Assembly: GCA_017467225.1 (NCBI GenBank)
Contig: JAFTSR010000050.1
Coordinates: 1-7,401, forward strand
DNA length: 7,401 bases
From: Clostridia bacterium
Lineage (GTDB): Bacteria > Bacillota_A > Clostridia > Oscillospirales > CAG-272
Reading direction: 5' to 3'
Below are positions 1-6,840 of the stretch, piece by piece. A program made the translations under genes and the position numbers. Numbering within the stretch: position 1 is the stretch's first letter; each line of letters begins with the position of its first letter. The notes below the pieces were generated by a model. The model was not told where the DNA came from and did no database searches. It saw nothing but the letters and a program-made list of their open reading frames with translations.

Positions 1-30
1 AAAGTTTCTTAACAATCTTCAAAAACTTTA
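1..30 (-). repeat. Possible partial inverted copy of the A/T-rich hairpin lead-in
   Basis: Read on the minus strand, positions 30 to 1 contain AAAGTTTTTGAAG, then AAGAAACTTT. This resembles AAAGTTTTTGGAAG, then AAGAAACCTTT, in the right element (7355-7383). The sequence is short, A/T-rich and cut by the window edge, so the match is tentative. Confidence 0.3.
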
Positions 31-64
31 TTCCAATATGTAACGGGTATGCGTTTGCCTGTCT

Positions 65-84
65 TTTGGGGCAGGGGCCCCAAA
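65..84. repeat. GC-rich hairpin at the outer edge of the left element
   Basis: TTTGGGGC (65-72) and GCCCCAAA (77-84) form a perfect 8-bp stem around AGGG. It includes the GGGGCCCC motif that begins the repeated element but extends beyond it on the left. No U tract follows on either strand. Confidence 0.55.
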
Positions 85-194
85 TGGACGATGCAGTTTT
101 CATGTGCAGAACAGAACCGCTAAAAATCCAACCTCCAAATTTTTCTGAAGTTCTTTGGAGTTCCAAGAACCTTTCTTTCAAGAAAGGTTCTTGG
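74..194. repeat. Left copy of the element flanking the operon
   Basis: GGGGCCCC (74-81) and CAGAACAGAACCGC (107-120) are spaced 33 nt start to start, against 32 nt in the right copy. A hairpin with an AAGAA-ACC-type stem ends the unit (163-194). Between the motifs the copies still share TGG and a GC-GTTT core. At 121 nt it nearly matches the 117 nt of the right copy. It lies in the 3' flank of the operon. Confidence 0.65.
163..194 (-). terminator. Strong 3' hairpin downstream of the operon
   Basis: CCAAGAACCTTTCT (163-176) pairs perfectly with AGAAAGGTTCTTGG (181-194) around the loop TTCA, 27 nt past the last stop codon. It is the obvious candidate for ending or protecting the operon transcript, but no U tract follows it on either strand, so intrinsic termination is uncertain. 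The left arm can instead pair with GTTCTT-GGA at 150-159, giving an alternative fold. Confidence 0.4.
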
Positions 195-201
195 TGGGGT
201 C

Positions 202-227
202 AAGTGGCAAAGCCCCTTGCGTCACTT
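202..227. repeat. Small hairpin overlapping the last stop codon
   Basis: AAGTG (202-206) pairs with CACTT (223-227), and GCAA (207-210) with TTGC (217-220), around AGCCCC with a two-base bulge. On the minus strand it straddles the TGA at 222-224 of the lipoprotein gene. It may be part of the 3' end structure of the transcript. Confidence 0.4.
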
Positions 228-2720
228 CAGTTCCTCCGTCGTAAACACCTCGCCGCGGATGGTGATGTTGGAGACCGAGCCCTTGATGCTGTCGACGCCG
301 AGCGAGGTGGCGGCCTGATAGTTGAAGCCGTTCATCATCAGAACGCTGTCGATCATCATGGCCGTGCCGAACATAGCGGGGCGGACGCCGGTGGGCGTCG
401 GGTCAGGATAGCGGGTGTAGTTCTCGGACAGCATGCCCACGCGGACGATGTCACGCGCGGCGATCTCGTTCATAATGCGTGCCGTTGCCGTCTCGCCAAC
501 CTTAAACAGACCCAGCACCGTGTGCGTGTAGGGCGGATATTTGACGCCGGTCATGTTGGCAAATACACCGGTCTGGCTGTATTCCGTGCGCAGACGTGCC
601 AAGAGATAATTCTTGTGCGCGGTGTCAAGACCCTCAACCAGAAGACCCTTGGTCGACCACAGCGCGCAGCCGGCACTGCGGGAATAATTGATCTTGTCGC
701 AGTACTGGTATACGTTGCCCTGCTCGTCAAAGTTCCACTTGTAGAACATCTGCAAAAATTCATCGTGCTTGACACCCCATGCCGCAGCGTCGGCATCCTT
801 GCCGAGAATGGAGGCGATCTTCTGCATGTACTCTATGTCGATCAGTGCTGAGGTGACGAAATCGGCGTCGGCGGAGTTGACGTCGTTGTGCTGCAGGTAG
901 ATCCAGCGCGGATTGTCCATGCGCCAATCGAGGTAACGGGCGATGGCATCGTAGACACCGGCCAGGCGATCCTTGTCGCCGGTCAGCGTGTAAAGCAGCC
1001 AGCCGGTGTGCGCCTTTTCGGAGGGCAGGCTCTCGCCGCCGAGCATGCCGTCCTCACCGACGGCGCTCATGATGCCCTCGTAGGCATCCCATGCAAGCTC
1101 AGGCATGACGTAGCCTAAAAGCTGCATGCCGAAGAAGCTCTCCCAGGATGCGCTGAAGGCGGATTTTTCCTCGCCGTAAGCCCACATGGAGGGCTTGCCG
1201 CAGCAGATCTGCGGATAGGGGAAGTTGATCTCGGGCGCGGCGGGCAGCGTGTTCTGACCGAGGAAGATCCAGGCGATGTAGTACATCTGCTCGATCTGCT
1301 TGGGCGAAACGCCCTTGGTGTCCACCAGCGTCAGAGCAAAGGTCTGGGGGCGCGGAACGCGGCGCAGATACGACTGCCAGTAATCGTCGCGTGCCGCCTT
1401 GGCCTCGGTGGCGACGGTAGGCGTGGAGAGCGCGGCAGTGGCGTGCGCTGCCACATCGGCGGCCTTGGTCGCGTTGGACTTGAGAGTGATGGCCAGCGTG
1501 ATCACGTCTCCTGCCTTGAGATCGGAGAAGGTCATGCTGCCGCAGGTGGCGTCAGAGGGGCTGTTGGTTGCACCGCTGCCGGCCAGCATGTCGGTGATAA
1601 CGTCGTAGTAGGAGAATTTCACCTCGCGGTCAGCCGCGATGGCATAGCTGTAGCCGTTGCATTCGGCAATGACAGCCGCTTTGGTCGAGCTGATCTTTTT
1701 GGCAGGACCCAGATCAATGCCGACGGTCAGATTGCCGGCCTTCTCCACCTTGATGTGTCGCAGCACGGTGTCACTGTCGTAGAAGGTGTCAAAGCCGGAG
1801 ATGGCAAGTCCTTCGGGGTAGGTCGCGCTGAAATCCAGCGCGGAGGGCTCCCAGCCGGTGGTGAACTCACTTGCCTCGGCACGGGAGGAGGAAACGGTGC
1901 GAATGTCCAGGCGGCTGACCACAAGCTCCTTGTCGTAGCCGATGGAGAATAGCTTGACGACACCCTTGAACTTGCCGCCGCGCCCCAGAGCGCTTGCCAG
2001 ATCAAAGGTGTAGGTGCCGGTTTTGGAGGAGTCGGCGGAGATGTACTCGTCCACTTTGCCGTCCTCGCACAGCTTGAGCGCCCAGTTGCCCTCGCAAATA
2101 TCGACCGAGATGGTCAGAACAGGCTTTTCGTCAAGGTCCAGCTCGATGCGCTGGGCGGCATACTGCCAGGGCTCGGCAGCGCCGGAGAGAACGGTCAGAG
2201 AAAGCTCGCCGTCGCCGACGTACAGCTCGGTGTTCGCACCGCCGCTCTTGGTCCAGTTCTTGGCATCCTCCCACAAATCGGCCTCGTATTGCATCTTGGC
2301 GCTGCCCTCACCGTCGCCCTGCTCGTACAGTGTGACGAGATTTTCCAGCCAAACGCCGGTGCCGCCTTTGGCATAGGGATCAAGATAACCGAGATTGAGC
2401 GGGATGGAGGGGCGGTCACAGTATTGCGCGTGGGTGACCGTCTCGGCGCTGTTGAACTGATAGGGATTGACGACCAGGCGGGACTCGGGAATGGACAGCC
2501 ATCTCTGACTGTCAACACCGGTCTGTCTGAGTGTGGAAAGATCAATATTCGGTACGTTCATATAAGGATCCTCCTCGGTGGGATTTTCGGGGTCATCGAC
2601 ACCAGGGTCGGGTGTGTCGGGGACATCGGGGGTGTCTGGCGTGCAGGCGAGCAGAGCACCCATGGACAAGAGCAGAGCCAGAAGCGCGCACAGCACGCGC
2701 AGGGCAGAATGATGGTTCAT
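222..2720 (-). CDS. Surface lipoprotein with probable GH63/MGH1-like (alpha/alpha)6 glycosidase domain
   Basis: An 832-residue secreted lipoprotein. A hydrophobic leader (8-25) ends in LLAC, with C26 the likely lipidated cysteine, then a Pro/Asp-rich spacer (27-52). Residues about 120-280 look like a carbohydrate-binding-type beta-sandwich and 280-440 like a further beta domain. Residues about 445-805 resemble clan GH-G/GH63 or MGH1-like toroids: ASWESFFGMQLLGY (524-537), DGMLGGESLPSE (557-568) before HTGWLLYTLTGD (571-582), IDIEYMQKIASILG (627-640), SENYTRYPDPTPTG (765-778) and a C-terminal GTAMMIDSVLMMNGF (785-799). D613, D618, D620 and E766 are catalytic candidates by position only. I cannot name the exact family or substrate. 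The start at 2720 is chosen because it begins the signal peptide and follows GGAGG; the ATG at 2777 would overlap the preceding gene and bury the leader. Last gene of the operon. Confidence 0.82.
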   Translation of the reverse strand: MNHHSALRVLCALLALLLSMGALLACTPDTPDVPDTPDPGVDDPENPTEEDPYMNVPNIDLSTLRQTGVDSQRWLSIPESRLVVNPYQFNSAETVTHAQYCDRPSIPLNLGYLDPYAKGGTGVWLENLVTLYEQGDGEGSAKMQYEADLWEDAKNWTKSGGANTELYVGDGELSLTVLSGAAEPWQYAAQRIELDLDEKPVLTISVDICEGNWALKLCEDGKVDEYISADSSKTGTYTFDLASALGRGGKFKGVVKLFSIGYDKELVVSRLDIRTVSSSRAEASEFTTGWEPSALDFSATYPEGLAISGFDTFYDSDTVLRHIKVEKAGNLTVGIDLGPAKKISSTKAAVIAECNGYSYAIAADREVKFSYYDVITDMLAGSGATNSPSDATCGSMTFSDLKAGDVITLAITLKSNATKAADVAAHATAALSTPTVATEAKAARDDYWQSYLRRVPRPQTFALTLVDTKGVSPKQIEQMYYIAWIFLGQNTLPAAPEINFPYPQICCGKPSMWAYGEEKSAFSASWESFFGMQLLGYVMPELAWDAYEGIMSAVGEDGMLGGESLPSEKAHTGWLLYTLTGDKDRLAGVYDAIARYLDWRMDNPRWIYLQHNDVNSADADFVTSALIDIEYMQKIASILGKDADAAAWGVKHDEFLQMFYKWNFDEQGNVYQYCDKINYSRSAGCALWSTKGLLVEGLDTAHKNYLLARLRTEYSQTGVFANMTGVKYPPYTHTVLGLFKVGETATARIMNEIAARDIVRVGMLSENYTRYPDPTPTGVRPAMFGTAMMIDSVLMMNGFNYQAATSLGVDSIKGSVSNITIRGEVFTTEELK

Positions 2721-2730
2721 AGTAAAACTT

Positions 2731-2735
2731 CCTCC
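2731..2735 (-). promoter_or_regulatory. Ribosome binding site for the lipoprotein gene
   Basis: GGAGG, followed by AAG, lies 10 nt before the ATG at 2720 in the 31-nt gap after the CotH stop codon. It supports the start that places the hydrophobic leader at the N-terminus. Confidence 0.75.
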
Positions 2736-2751
2736 GGATGGTGATAATGTG

Positions 2752-5193
2752 TCAGTGATCAGCCAGCTCCTCGGCAAGCACCTCGTAGAACTTACCGGTG
2801 GTCAGATTGCGGACGAAAAGTGAGTCGGGATGCAGATTGGGCAGATATACGGCGTCAACCTCCTGCGGCGTGTCGGTGCCCGAGGCACTGTGGTACAAAT
2901 ACAGCGTTTCGTATTTGGACAGATTGAAATCGGTCTGCAGGTTACGCAGCACCTTGGATGCGTCGTAATTATCGCAGTAAACGGTCAGCTCCTCGCCCGG
3001 CTGCACCTGGATGACCGGCATGGCAAAGCGGTGCGGTGCGGCCGAGGTGTCGCTGATGGAATAGCCCAGCGTGCTGACGGCGAACGAATTGGGATTGTAC
3101 AGCGTAATGGCGTCGCCGCCGGCGGAGTAGTTGACCTGCTTGATGCGCAGCATGCCGTCCTCCTTGAGTACCAGCTTGACCGTGGTTTTGCCCTTGACGT
3201 TGTCGGCATAGCGTGCCTCAAAGACCTCGTCATCGTAGATCTCTCCGTTCAGTTCCCAGTGATCGAAGACGTAGCCGACAGGACACAGCGGTCGCAGCTC
3301 GGTGACAAAGTGGCTGGCGTAGATGCCCTCGAAATCGCCGTAATTTGTCAGCGTGTTGACCTGGACGCCGGCACCGTCGGGAACGTCGACCACCAGCGTG
3401 TACGGACGTCCCAAACCGTAAACCTCGTCGATATGCTTGCGCATGATATCAGCGCGCTTTTGCGCGTAGGTGATGATACGTCCGTAGCGGCGCTCAAAGG
3501 CAGCCATGTCAAAGTTGTCAGCCACGTACGGGCTGCAGTTGACGTACAGCTCCAGCGCGGGATAGATGGTGTCGGCGATCTCCTGAATGGTCGCAGCCAT
3601 GCGGTCAGGGCGATACGCGCCGTTCATCATGTCCAAAAGATAAGTGATGTAGGTCTCCTGACAGTCGTCGCGCTGCATCAGATTGACAAACAGCGGACTG
3701 TAGGGGTTGTGATCTCTCGGTGTCGGGTCATAATAACGGGTGAGCGTGTTGGTGTTGACGTCGTTGAAGAAGGCCCAGTCGGTGTCGTGGGGAACGAAGT
3801 GCCACTTGCCCTCCATGCCGTAGACGTGAGAATAGTCCTCGCCCTCGGCTGCGAAATACTTGAACACGCGGTTGTTGTTTTGCGGCCAGTCGCCGTTATC
3901 GACGTAAGCCATGGTGGCGTTCATCCGCAGATAGGAGTCGACGTCAAGCACGTCGCAAAGCAGCGCGTAGTCGTTGTCGTCGGTCAGGTCCAGCGTCTCG
4001 CCCCATTTGATCATCTGCTGATAATCCTTTAAAGGGTCAAAGCCGTTGTGCTCCTTGCCGTCGGACAGCTTGGCGCGCTCCGGACCGTCGAGCACGACAA
4101 ATTCACCTTGATAATCGTACATGCCGTAGCGATTTTCAAAGTAGTTTTCCTGGTAGGTCTCATGCATCCAGTACATGCCGTACATGGTGCCGTTGACGTA
4201 GACGATGCAGGGGCGTACCGGCTGCGTGAAGGGGAAGCCCTGCTGCGCCATCAGCGTCTGCACGATCTCGTCGCGCATAAACGCCGTGCCGAAATCATTA
4301 CCTGCATTGCGCAGAATGAGATCCTCAAAGCGGTCGAAGCGCACGCCCTCGGCGTCGTACAGGGGGCCGAGCAGCGTCGTGGTGTTGAAATCGTCCAGAA
4401 TCTCGTCGTAGATCGGACGCGCGCGGAAGCGCATCGGCTTTTGCTTCATGGTACGGGAGTAGTTGCCGTACAGGCGCATGCCGGCAGGCATGGTGAAGAT
4501 GCGGCTGCCGTCGCTTTCAAACAGCTGCAGCGTGATCTTGCGCTCCCAGTTCAGACCGCGTCCCCAGATGTTGTTTGGGTGGAAAATACCGGTCTGCGGC
4601 GACCACAGGTCTTCCTCGGGCACGTTGACCGAGAAGACGGGCAGGGTCAGATATTTTTCGATATCCTTGCCTACAAAGTAGGTGCGGCAGCAGACGTCGG
4701 AAACGGTGCCGTCGTCGTAGACGACGATAGCGGCAAAGTGGTAGGCGGTGGGGTATTTTCCCTTGACGGGCAGCGTGATCTCGCCGTATGCCCACGTGCC
4801 GTTTTCCTCCGAGGGTGTGGAGCCATCGGTGGTGTAGTAAATGTCGCAGTCTTTGCGCCCGTCTGCCGTCTTTATGGTCAGCGTGACGGTGTGATCAAAG
4901 AAGGCGGAGGGCTCCTCGTCCAAAGAAAAGACGATGGGATCGGGCTTGGCCAGTGGTTCGGCTATCTGCGGCGTGCCGTTAAGCTGCTCCTGAATGGCGT
5001 CGAAGCCGTCGATAAATGTATCGGTGCTGATCGGATTTTCCGCCTCGGGATCGTAATCCTCGGGGAGCACATTGTCAACAGAGGCGAACCAAAGAAATAC
5101 AACGGCAAACAACGCCAAAAAAGCGAGCACGCAGCACAGCTGCTTGGTGCCAAAGGCGGATTTGTTGGAATTTGGATTGGAAGATGAGGTCAT
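2752..5193 (-). CDS. Membrane-anchored CotH-family kinase with chitobiase-like, InlB-like and lamin-tail domains
   Basis: An 813-residue surface protein. A short Ser/Asn-rich tail with K11 and K17 precedes one membrane helix (about 18-38), predicting N-in/C-out topology. Then come an acidic linker, a chitobiase/FN3-like domain (about 99-175, with IYYTTDGSTP at 118-127), and the CotH kinase domain (about 235-590). CotH landmarks are MRLYGNYSR (239-247), LILRNAGND (292-300), RDEIVQTL (307-314), YVNGTMYGMYWMHE (332-345), NGDWPQNNN (433-441) and WHFVPHDTDWAF (464-475), where D470 and D472 are candidate metal ligands. An InlB-like beta repeat with PVGYVFDHW (638-646) and a lamin-tail domain (about 682-785) follow. 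CotH of Bacillus phosphorylates spore-coat proteins; here the substrate is unknown. The ATG at 5211 is rejected because the Shine-Dalgarno sequence lies after it. The gene sits 36 nt after the DUF4956 gene and 31 nt before the lipoprotein gene. Confidence 0.92.
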   Translation of the reverse strand: MTSSSNPNSNKSAFGTKQLCCVLAFLALFAVVFLWFASVDNVLPEDYDPEAENPISTDTFIDGFDAIQEQLNGTPQIAEPLAKPDPIVFSLDEEPSAFFDHTVTLTIKTADGRKDCDIYYTTDGSTPSEENGTWAYGEITLPVKGKYPTAYHFAAIVVYDDGTVSDVCCRTYFVGKDIEKYLTLPVFSVNVPEEDLWSPQTGIFHPNNIWGRGLNWERKITLQLFESDGSRIFTMPAGMRLYGNYSRTMKQKPMRFRARPIYDEILDDFNTTTLLGPLYDAEGVRFDRFEDLILRNAGNDFGTAFMRDEIVQTLMAQQGFPFTQPVRPCIVYVNGTMYGMYWMHETYQENYFENRYGMYDYQGEFVVLDGPERAKLSDGKEHNGFDPLKDYQQMIKWGETLDLTDDNDYALLCDVLDVDSYLRMNATMAYVDNGDWPQNNNRVFKYFAAEGEDYSHVYGMEGKWHFVPHDTDWAFFNDVNTNTLTRYYDPTPRDHNPYSPLFVNLMQRDDCQETYITYLLDMMNGAYRPDRMAATIQEIADTIYPALELYVNCSPYVADNFDMAAFERRYGRIITYAQKRADIMRKHIDEVYGLGRPYTLVVDVPDGAGVQVNTLTNYGDFEGIYASHFVTELRPLCPVGYVFDHWELNGEIYDDEVFEARYADNVKGKTTVKLVLKEDGMLRIKQVNYSAGGDAITLYNPNSFAVSTLGYSISDTSAAPHRFAMPVIQVQPGEELTVYCDNYDASKVLRNLQTDFNLSKYETLYLYHSASGTDTPQEVDAVYLPNLHPDSLFVRNLTTGKFYEVLAEELADH

Positions 5194-5200
5194 GTCAAGG

Positions 5201-5208
5201 CCTCCTTT
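5201..5208 (-). promoter_or_regulatory. Ribosome binding site that fixes the CotH start
   Basis: AAAGGAGG on the minus strand lies 7 nt before the ATG at 5193. It falls downstream of the alternative in-frame ATG at 5211, so that longer start would translate the Shine-Dalgarno sequence as Lys-Gly-Gly and has no good site of its own. Confidence 0.85.
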
Positions 5209-5229
5209 CATGGTGCGTTTTTGGCAGGA

Positions 5230-5901
5230 TCAGATGTCTCCGGTGTATTCAATCATGGTTGCGCTCTTGACGCCGTCAATGGCAGAGAGCACCTGATCGG
5301 TGTCCTTGCTCTTGAAAAGAGAGAACACGGAGGCGGTGATTTCGATCACGCCATCCTTCTGCGTGCGGGAACGGATGCGCGCGTGTGCGGCGGTGAGAGC
5401 CTCGCGGACCTTTTCGTCAGCGGCAGCATCGTAGCTGGCAATGATCAGGTGGGTGCGTGCGCGGCCGCGCAGCAGCTGCAGCACGATGTAGACCAGCGCC
5501 ATGAACAGCGTGCCGGTCAGGGCGAACAGATATAGCCCCGCGCCACAGGTGATACCGACGGCAACGCTCCAAAACAGGAAGCCAACGTCCAAGGGGTCCT
5601 TGACGGCGGCACGAAAACGGACGATACTCAAGGCACCGACCATACCCAAAGAGAGCACGAGGTTGGCGGAAATGGTCAGAATGATGGTGGTGGTGACCAG
5701 AGCGGTCATGACAAGCAGAATGTTGAAGTTGGCGCTGTAGCAGGCACCGCGGTAGAACAGGCGGTATGTAACCATAATAATGATAGCACACAGAAGTGCA
5801 AGAGAGAGGCAAACGATGCAGTATTCTGCGGTCAGCTCCATCAGAAGGTTGGCTTGGGCTACGCTGTCCTTAAAGGTTTGGATCAGATTGGCTAAAGTCA
5901 T
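5230..5901 (-). CDS. DUF4956 multi-pass membrane protein, VTC partner
   Basis: A 223-residue membrane protein of the DUF4956 family. The family signature is clear at 86-105 (GMVGALSIVRFR followed by KDPLD), continuing into FLFW (108-111) and GITCGAG (116-122). Hydrophobic segments lie at about 26-46, 59-77, 80-94, 107-124 and 127-144. Basic residues cluster in R47/R51, R95/R97/K101 and R145/R147/R149, which by the positive-inside rule puts these loops and the soluble C-terminal domain (about 145-223) in the cytosol and the N-terminus outside. Translation starts at 5901 with AAAGGAG 9 nt upstream. From memory, DUF4956 genes very often sit next to VTC-domain and CotH genes, as here. The protein has no proven activity. 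A role as membrane channel or scaffold for the polymerase, like Vtc1 in yeast, is inference. Confidence 0.9.
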   Translation of the reverse strand: MTLANLIQTFKDSVAQANLLMELTAEYCIVCLSLALLCAIIIMVTYRLFYRGACYSANFNILLVMTALVTTTIILTISANLVLSLGMVGALSIVRFRAAVKDPLDVGFLFWSVAVGITCGAGLYLFALTGTLFMALVYIVLQLLRGRARTHLIIASYDAAADEKVREALTAAHARIRSRTQKDGVIEITASVFSLFKSKDTDQVLSAIDGVKSATMIEYTGDI

Positions 5902-5940
5902 GGCAATAGTCTCCTTTGTTTTTTTGTGTATGTGAGAAAA

Positions 5941-6651
5941 TTAGCTCCAGGTTTTTCCTGCTATGTGCAGCATGTCGCGGCACAGGCAATATTTGGATGC
6001 CGCCTGCAGGATACCGCCCGTTTGCAGGGCTTGTACGATGTGAGAGGCGATCATCTCGTCGTATTTGATCTCCAGAATAACGGCTTCGGGATAAGGGTAC
6101 TCACCCGTGGGGAAGACAGGGAAGTCGTCAATGCCCTGCGCGACCATGGCGCCGTGCGTATATCCTGCGCGCAGCTCCTTATCAAAGGTGATGCGGGTAT
6201 TGGAGAGCGGATGCAGATAGGCTTCGCGGCGATAGGTGACGGCGACGCGGGGGACAAGTGCTCGCTCGCGGCACAGAGTATAGACCTCGCGGCACAGAGG
6301 CGTTCCGGCATCACGCAGCGGTGTGGGGTCGCCGGCAAGCAGCGCTTGGTAGACGTCAAGCGTCAAGCGCTCGCCCACTTTATCGATGCGGTCGAGCTTT
6401 TTCTCTTTGCACTCCAGGGTGATACGGTCGAGACTGCCGTTATAGATGCGAATGCGGTATTTCTTACGGGAAGGTGTACCGGCAATCTTTTCCTGGTAGG
6501 CAGTATCGTAGGCATCGTCGAAGTAGAGGCTGGAGATAAAGTAGCCCTCGGGATCGGTGCAATGTGGGTCGGGGGTAAGCATGGCGCGCATGCGGGCGGA
6601 GAGGATGAGGTATTGCTCTTTGGTAAGAACGATCTTTTTTTCGTTGCGCAT
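5941..6651 (-). CDS. VTC-domain polyphosphate polymerase, soluble, first gene of operon
   Basis: A 236-residue protein made almost entirely of a VTC domain, the catalytic tunnel fold of yeast Vtc4, which makes polyphosphate from a nucleoside triphosphate. Visible landmarks fit this fold: N-terminal basic strand RNEKK (2-6), strand YFISSLYFDD (37-46), the paired tunnel arginines RIR (R66, R68), acidic/basic strand ECKEK (E80, K82), RVAVTYRR (135-142), RITFD (153-157), EIK (E194, K196; candidate metal ligand) and SKY (219-221). There is no signal peptide, membrane segment or SPX domain, so it should be cytosolic and lack the inositol-pyrophosphate sensor of eukaryotic VTC. The start at 6651 is chosen because AAAGGAG lies 5 nt upstream; an in-frame ATG at 6744 has no such site and would add non-homologous residues. 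It precedes the DUF4956 gene by 39 nt. The domain call is strong. Polyphosphate as the product is inferred from the family. Confidence 0.9.
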   Translation of the reverse strand: MRNEKKIVLTKEQYLILSARMRAMLTPDPHCTDPEGYFISSLYFDDAYDTAYQEKIAGTPSRKKYRIRIYNGSLDRITLECKEKKLDRIDKVGERLTLDVYQALLAGDPTPLRDAGTPLCREVYTLCRERALVPRVAVTYRREAYLHPLSNTRITFDKELRAGYTHGAMVAQGIDDFPVFPTGEYPYPEAVILEIKYDEMIASHIVQALQTGGILQAASKYCLCRDMLHIAGKTWS

Positions 6652-6708
6652 GGGGTCTCCTTTCGGTGGGAGATAATTTAGGGAGTGCGAACAAAGATTT
6701 CTGAATTT

Positions 6709-6737
6709 AATGTATTGATTGTTCATTTTTTTGTCAC
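6709..6737 (-). promoter_or_regulatory. Candidate sigma-A promoter of the VTC operon
   Basis: On the minus strand GTGACA (6732-6737, 5 of 6 to the TTGACA consensus) is followed after exactly 17 nt by TACATT (6709-6714, 4 of 6 to TATAAT). This predicts transcription starting near 6702 and a leader of about 50 nt before the ATG at 6651, containing the AAAGGAG site. The -35 box overlaps the centre and right arm of the 6721-6754 palindrome. Found by eye only; the -10 match is modest. Confidence 0.4.
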
Positions 6738-6754
6738 GCGACAAAAAAACGAAC
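6721..6754. repeat. Long A/T-rich inverted repeat overlapping the -35 box
   Basis: GTTCATTTTTTTGTC (6721-6735) and GACAAAAAAACGAAC (6740-6754) are complementary over 15 bp with one mismatch, around the loop ACGC; the inner 10 bp are perfect. The T run is on the left arm and the A run on the right on both strands, the reverse of an intrinsic terminator. An operator or cruciform site is more plausible because it covers the predicted -35 element of the operon promoter. Confidence 0.7.
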
Positions 6755-6767
6755 CAAAAAAAGCGCG

Positions 6768-6788
6768 CGTAGGGGTTGCACCCCTACG
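6768..6788. repeat. Perfect hairpin, CGTAGGGG stem
   Basis: CGTAGGGG (6768-6775), loop TTGCA, CCCCTACG (6781-6788): an 8-bp perfect stem. There is no U tract on either strand, so it is not a classical terminator. GTAGGGG recurs at 7146-7152 at the start of another palindrome, suggesting a related family. Confidence 0.8.
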
Positions 6789-6815
6789 TACCCTGCTGTC
6801 TTCGCGTGCTACACC

Positions 6816-6836
6816 GAATTCGGCGAAGCCGAATTC
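6816..6836. repeat. Perfect hairpin, GAATTCGGC stem
   Basis: GAATTCGGC (6816-6824), loop GAA, GCCGAATTC (6828-6836): a 9-bp perfect stem with a tight loop. The flanks carry no U tract, so it is better described as a REP-like palindrome than a terminator. Confidence 0.8.
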
Positions 6837-6840
6837 AAAA

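Noticed and set aside
2587..2645. Short imperfect repeats encoding the Pro/Asp spacer of the lipoprotein, possible phase-variable tract
   Set aside because: The units are degenerate, few and compatible with an ordinary post-lipobox spacer; there is no pure tandem tract prone to slippage.
2830..4032. Long plus-strand open frame of 400 residues inside the CotH gene
   Set aside because: Antisense shadow of a gene with clear domain motifs; codon structure of a moderately GC-rich gene often leaves such open antisense frames.
4048..5187. Long plus-strand open frame of 379 residues opposite the 5' part of the CotH gene
   Set aside because: Antisense shadow with no signal peptide, domain or convincing ribosome binding site.
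5941..6744. Longer VTC start at 6744
   Set aside because: It would begin inside the palindrome, upstream of the predicted transcription start. The ATG at 6651 has AAAGGAG at proper spacing and begins the conserved domain.
6726..6749. T-run/A-run hairpin as an intrinsic terminator
   Set aside because: The T run precedes and the A run follows the stem centre on both strands, the opposite of a terminator.
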